Assembly (NCBI RefSeq): GCF_001908095.1
Contig: NZ_MKGR01000008.1
Span: 62,001 to 126,000 of the forward strand
DNA length: 64,000 nucleotides
DNA from: Xenorhabdus thuongxuanensis
GTDB taxonomy: Bacteria > Pseudomonadota > Gammaproteobacteria > Enterobacterales > Enterobacteriaceae
Direction of reading: 5' to 3'
In this document: piece by piece, positions 63,270 through 64,000 of the stretch
Position numbering within the stretch: the first letter of the stretch is position 1
How the letters are laid out: every line of letters begins with the position of its first letter
Position numbers and translations under genes: made by a program
Notes under the pieces: model-generated
Told to the model about the DNA's origin: nothing
What the model saw: the letters and a program-made list of their open reading frames with translations, nothing else
Database searches by the model: none

Positions 63270-64000
63270 ATGTCTGATGTTAATAAGCTGGATGATAAAC
63301 AATGCCCGTTTGATCCTGACCAATACAAAATTGATACTCTAGCTGCGCCAGTTGGCACTTCCCCATGGGCACTGATTCAAGTGTATTTAGGAAATAAGGT
63401 GCACCGTAAAGACTGGGATGTGCCTGATGAATACATACACCTTGTTCCTGGTAGTGGTAATGATGAGCCAGAAATTAAAAAACGCGATAAGCATGGCGAA
63501 ATGACATCTTGGCAACCGACACAGGAAGATTTGATGGCTTGTGATTGGGAATTAGTAAAGCCGGAAATAAAACCAAAGCCAGTTGAATGTATGCTGTCTT
63601 TTGATCTTCAGGTAGGGACTAGCAAAGTTAAATTTCCTTATAGGGAACTACAGTCTCAAAATTGGGGATATTCGACTGTATCCCCAGAAAATGATAGCCC
63701 TCCTTACGGCATTTTGACTAATTTCCAAAGCACTATAGGATTTGGAAACATTTTAGAGTTCTGTCTCGTAGAGTCCCCCATTGGTCATTTTACTTTCATG
63801 CCATTGACATCTGACACCAAAATCCAACCAGACCTGAGAAAAAAGGATTTTGAAGTAACAGTGGATGGTTCAACTTATAATCTTGGTTCTACCCCTAGTG
63901 ACGTTGTTATAGATGGTTCAGATTCATTGGGCTATTATTCAGATGGAGCAAAACAACTAGGCGACCTACTGAAACAAAACGTAGGTAATACGCTTCATTT
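63270..64000 (+). CDS. Tad2-like (DUF2829) domain protein with C-terminal extension (partial)
   Basis: The open frame runs off the right edge after 243 codons. Residues about 30-97 match the Tad2-like/DUF2829 fold: SPWALIQVYLGNKVHRKDW, YIHLVPG, then WQPTQEDLMACDWELV. Tad2 proteins of phages bind the signal molecule of the Thoeris defence system; many other DUF2829 proteins have no known role. Residues 105-243 form a second, beta-rich region that I cannot assign. It contains LSFDLQVGTSKVKFPY and FEVTVDGSTYNLGS. Two overlapping ATGs exist; 63270 has GAGGA at better spacing. It follows prophage debris. The C-terminus and true length are outside the window. Confidence 0.8.
   Translation, partial: MSDVNKLDDKQCPFDPDQYKIDTLAAPVGTSPWALIQVYLGNKVHRKDWDVPDEYIHLVPGSGNDEPEIKKRDKHGEMTSWQPTQEDLMACDWELVKPEIKPKPVECMLSFDLQVGTSKVKFPYRELQSQNWGYSTVSPENDSPPYGILTNFQSTIGFGNILEFCLVESPIGHFTFMPLTSDTKIQPDLRKKDFEVTVDGSTYNLGSTPSDVVIDGSDSLGYYSDGAKQLGDLLKQNVGNTLH

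Overview
The window is a bacterial chromosome segment that almost certainly comes from Xenorhabdus or a close relative (Morganellaceae, Enterobacterales). The Mot, Che, Flh, Flg and Fli proteins are strikingly similar to their E. coli/Salmonella counterparts in order, length and sequence. They are interrupted by the kind of cargo expected in insect-pathogenic, nematode-symbiotic bacteria: a chaperone-usher fimbria, a multi-module non-ribosomal peptide synthetase (NRPS) and prophage debris. This genus call is an inference from gene content; no rRNA or tRNA gene is visible.

Layout. 1-11.6 kb: the end of flhC, then motA-motB-cheA-cheW, two chemoreceptor genes, and cheR-cheB-cheY-cheZ, all on +. 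11.6-14.8 kb: an accessory island with an alpha/beta hydrolase, a convergent serine recombinase and a sodium:amino-acid symporter. 14.9-18.2 kb: flhB-flhA, with no flhE. 18.2-19.5 kb: AT-rich DNA with no gene I can support. 19.5-24.5 kb: a four-gene fimbrial operon (pilin, chaperone, usher, tip adhesin). 24.7-36.6 kb: flgN-flgM-flgA on - and divergent flgBCDEFGHIJKL on +. 36.7-38.1 kb: a decayed regulator fragment and a short-chain dehydrogenase resembling meso-2,3-butanediol dehydrogenase. 38.2-49.8 kb: one 3884-residue NRPS on -. 50.2-61.7 kb: fliR-Q-P-O-N-M-L, then fliK-J-I-H-G-F, all on -, with fliE divergent on +. 62.2-64 kb: prophage remnants (integrase C-terminus, antiterminator-Q-like gene) and an incomplete gene with a Tad2-like (DUF2829) domain.

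How it works together. The fli and flg genes encode the basal body, export gate, rod, hook, rings and hook-filament junction; mot and che genes encode the stators and chemotaxis signalling. The regulatory tiers can be read from the DNA. FlhDC-like inverted operators lie before flhB, between flgA and flgB, and less clearly between fliF and fliE. Sigma-28 promoters with the 11-bp spacer lie before the first chemoreceptor gene, before flgM, before flgK and, unexpectedly, in a gap between fliI and fliJ. Flagellin, fliD and fliA are outside the window.

Most notable points: the NRPS ends in a module with a dual condensation/epimerisation domain and a carrier domain but no adenylation domain and no thioesterase, and it lies directly downstream of the fliL-R operon on the same strand; the Tad2-like protein carries a long extra C-terminal region; FliK contains a 60-residue tandem duplication; and fliJ-fliK appear to have their own sigma-28 promoter.
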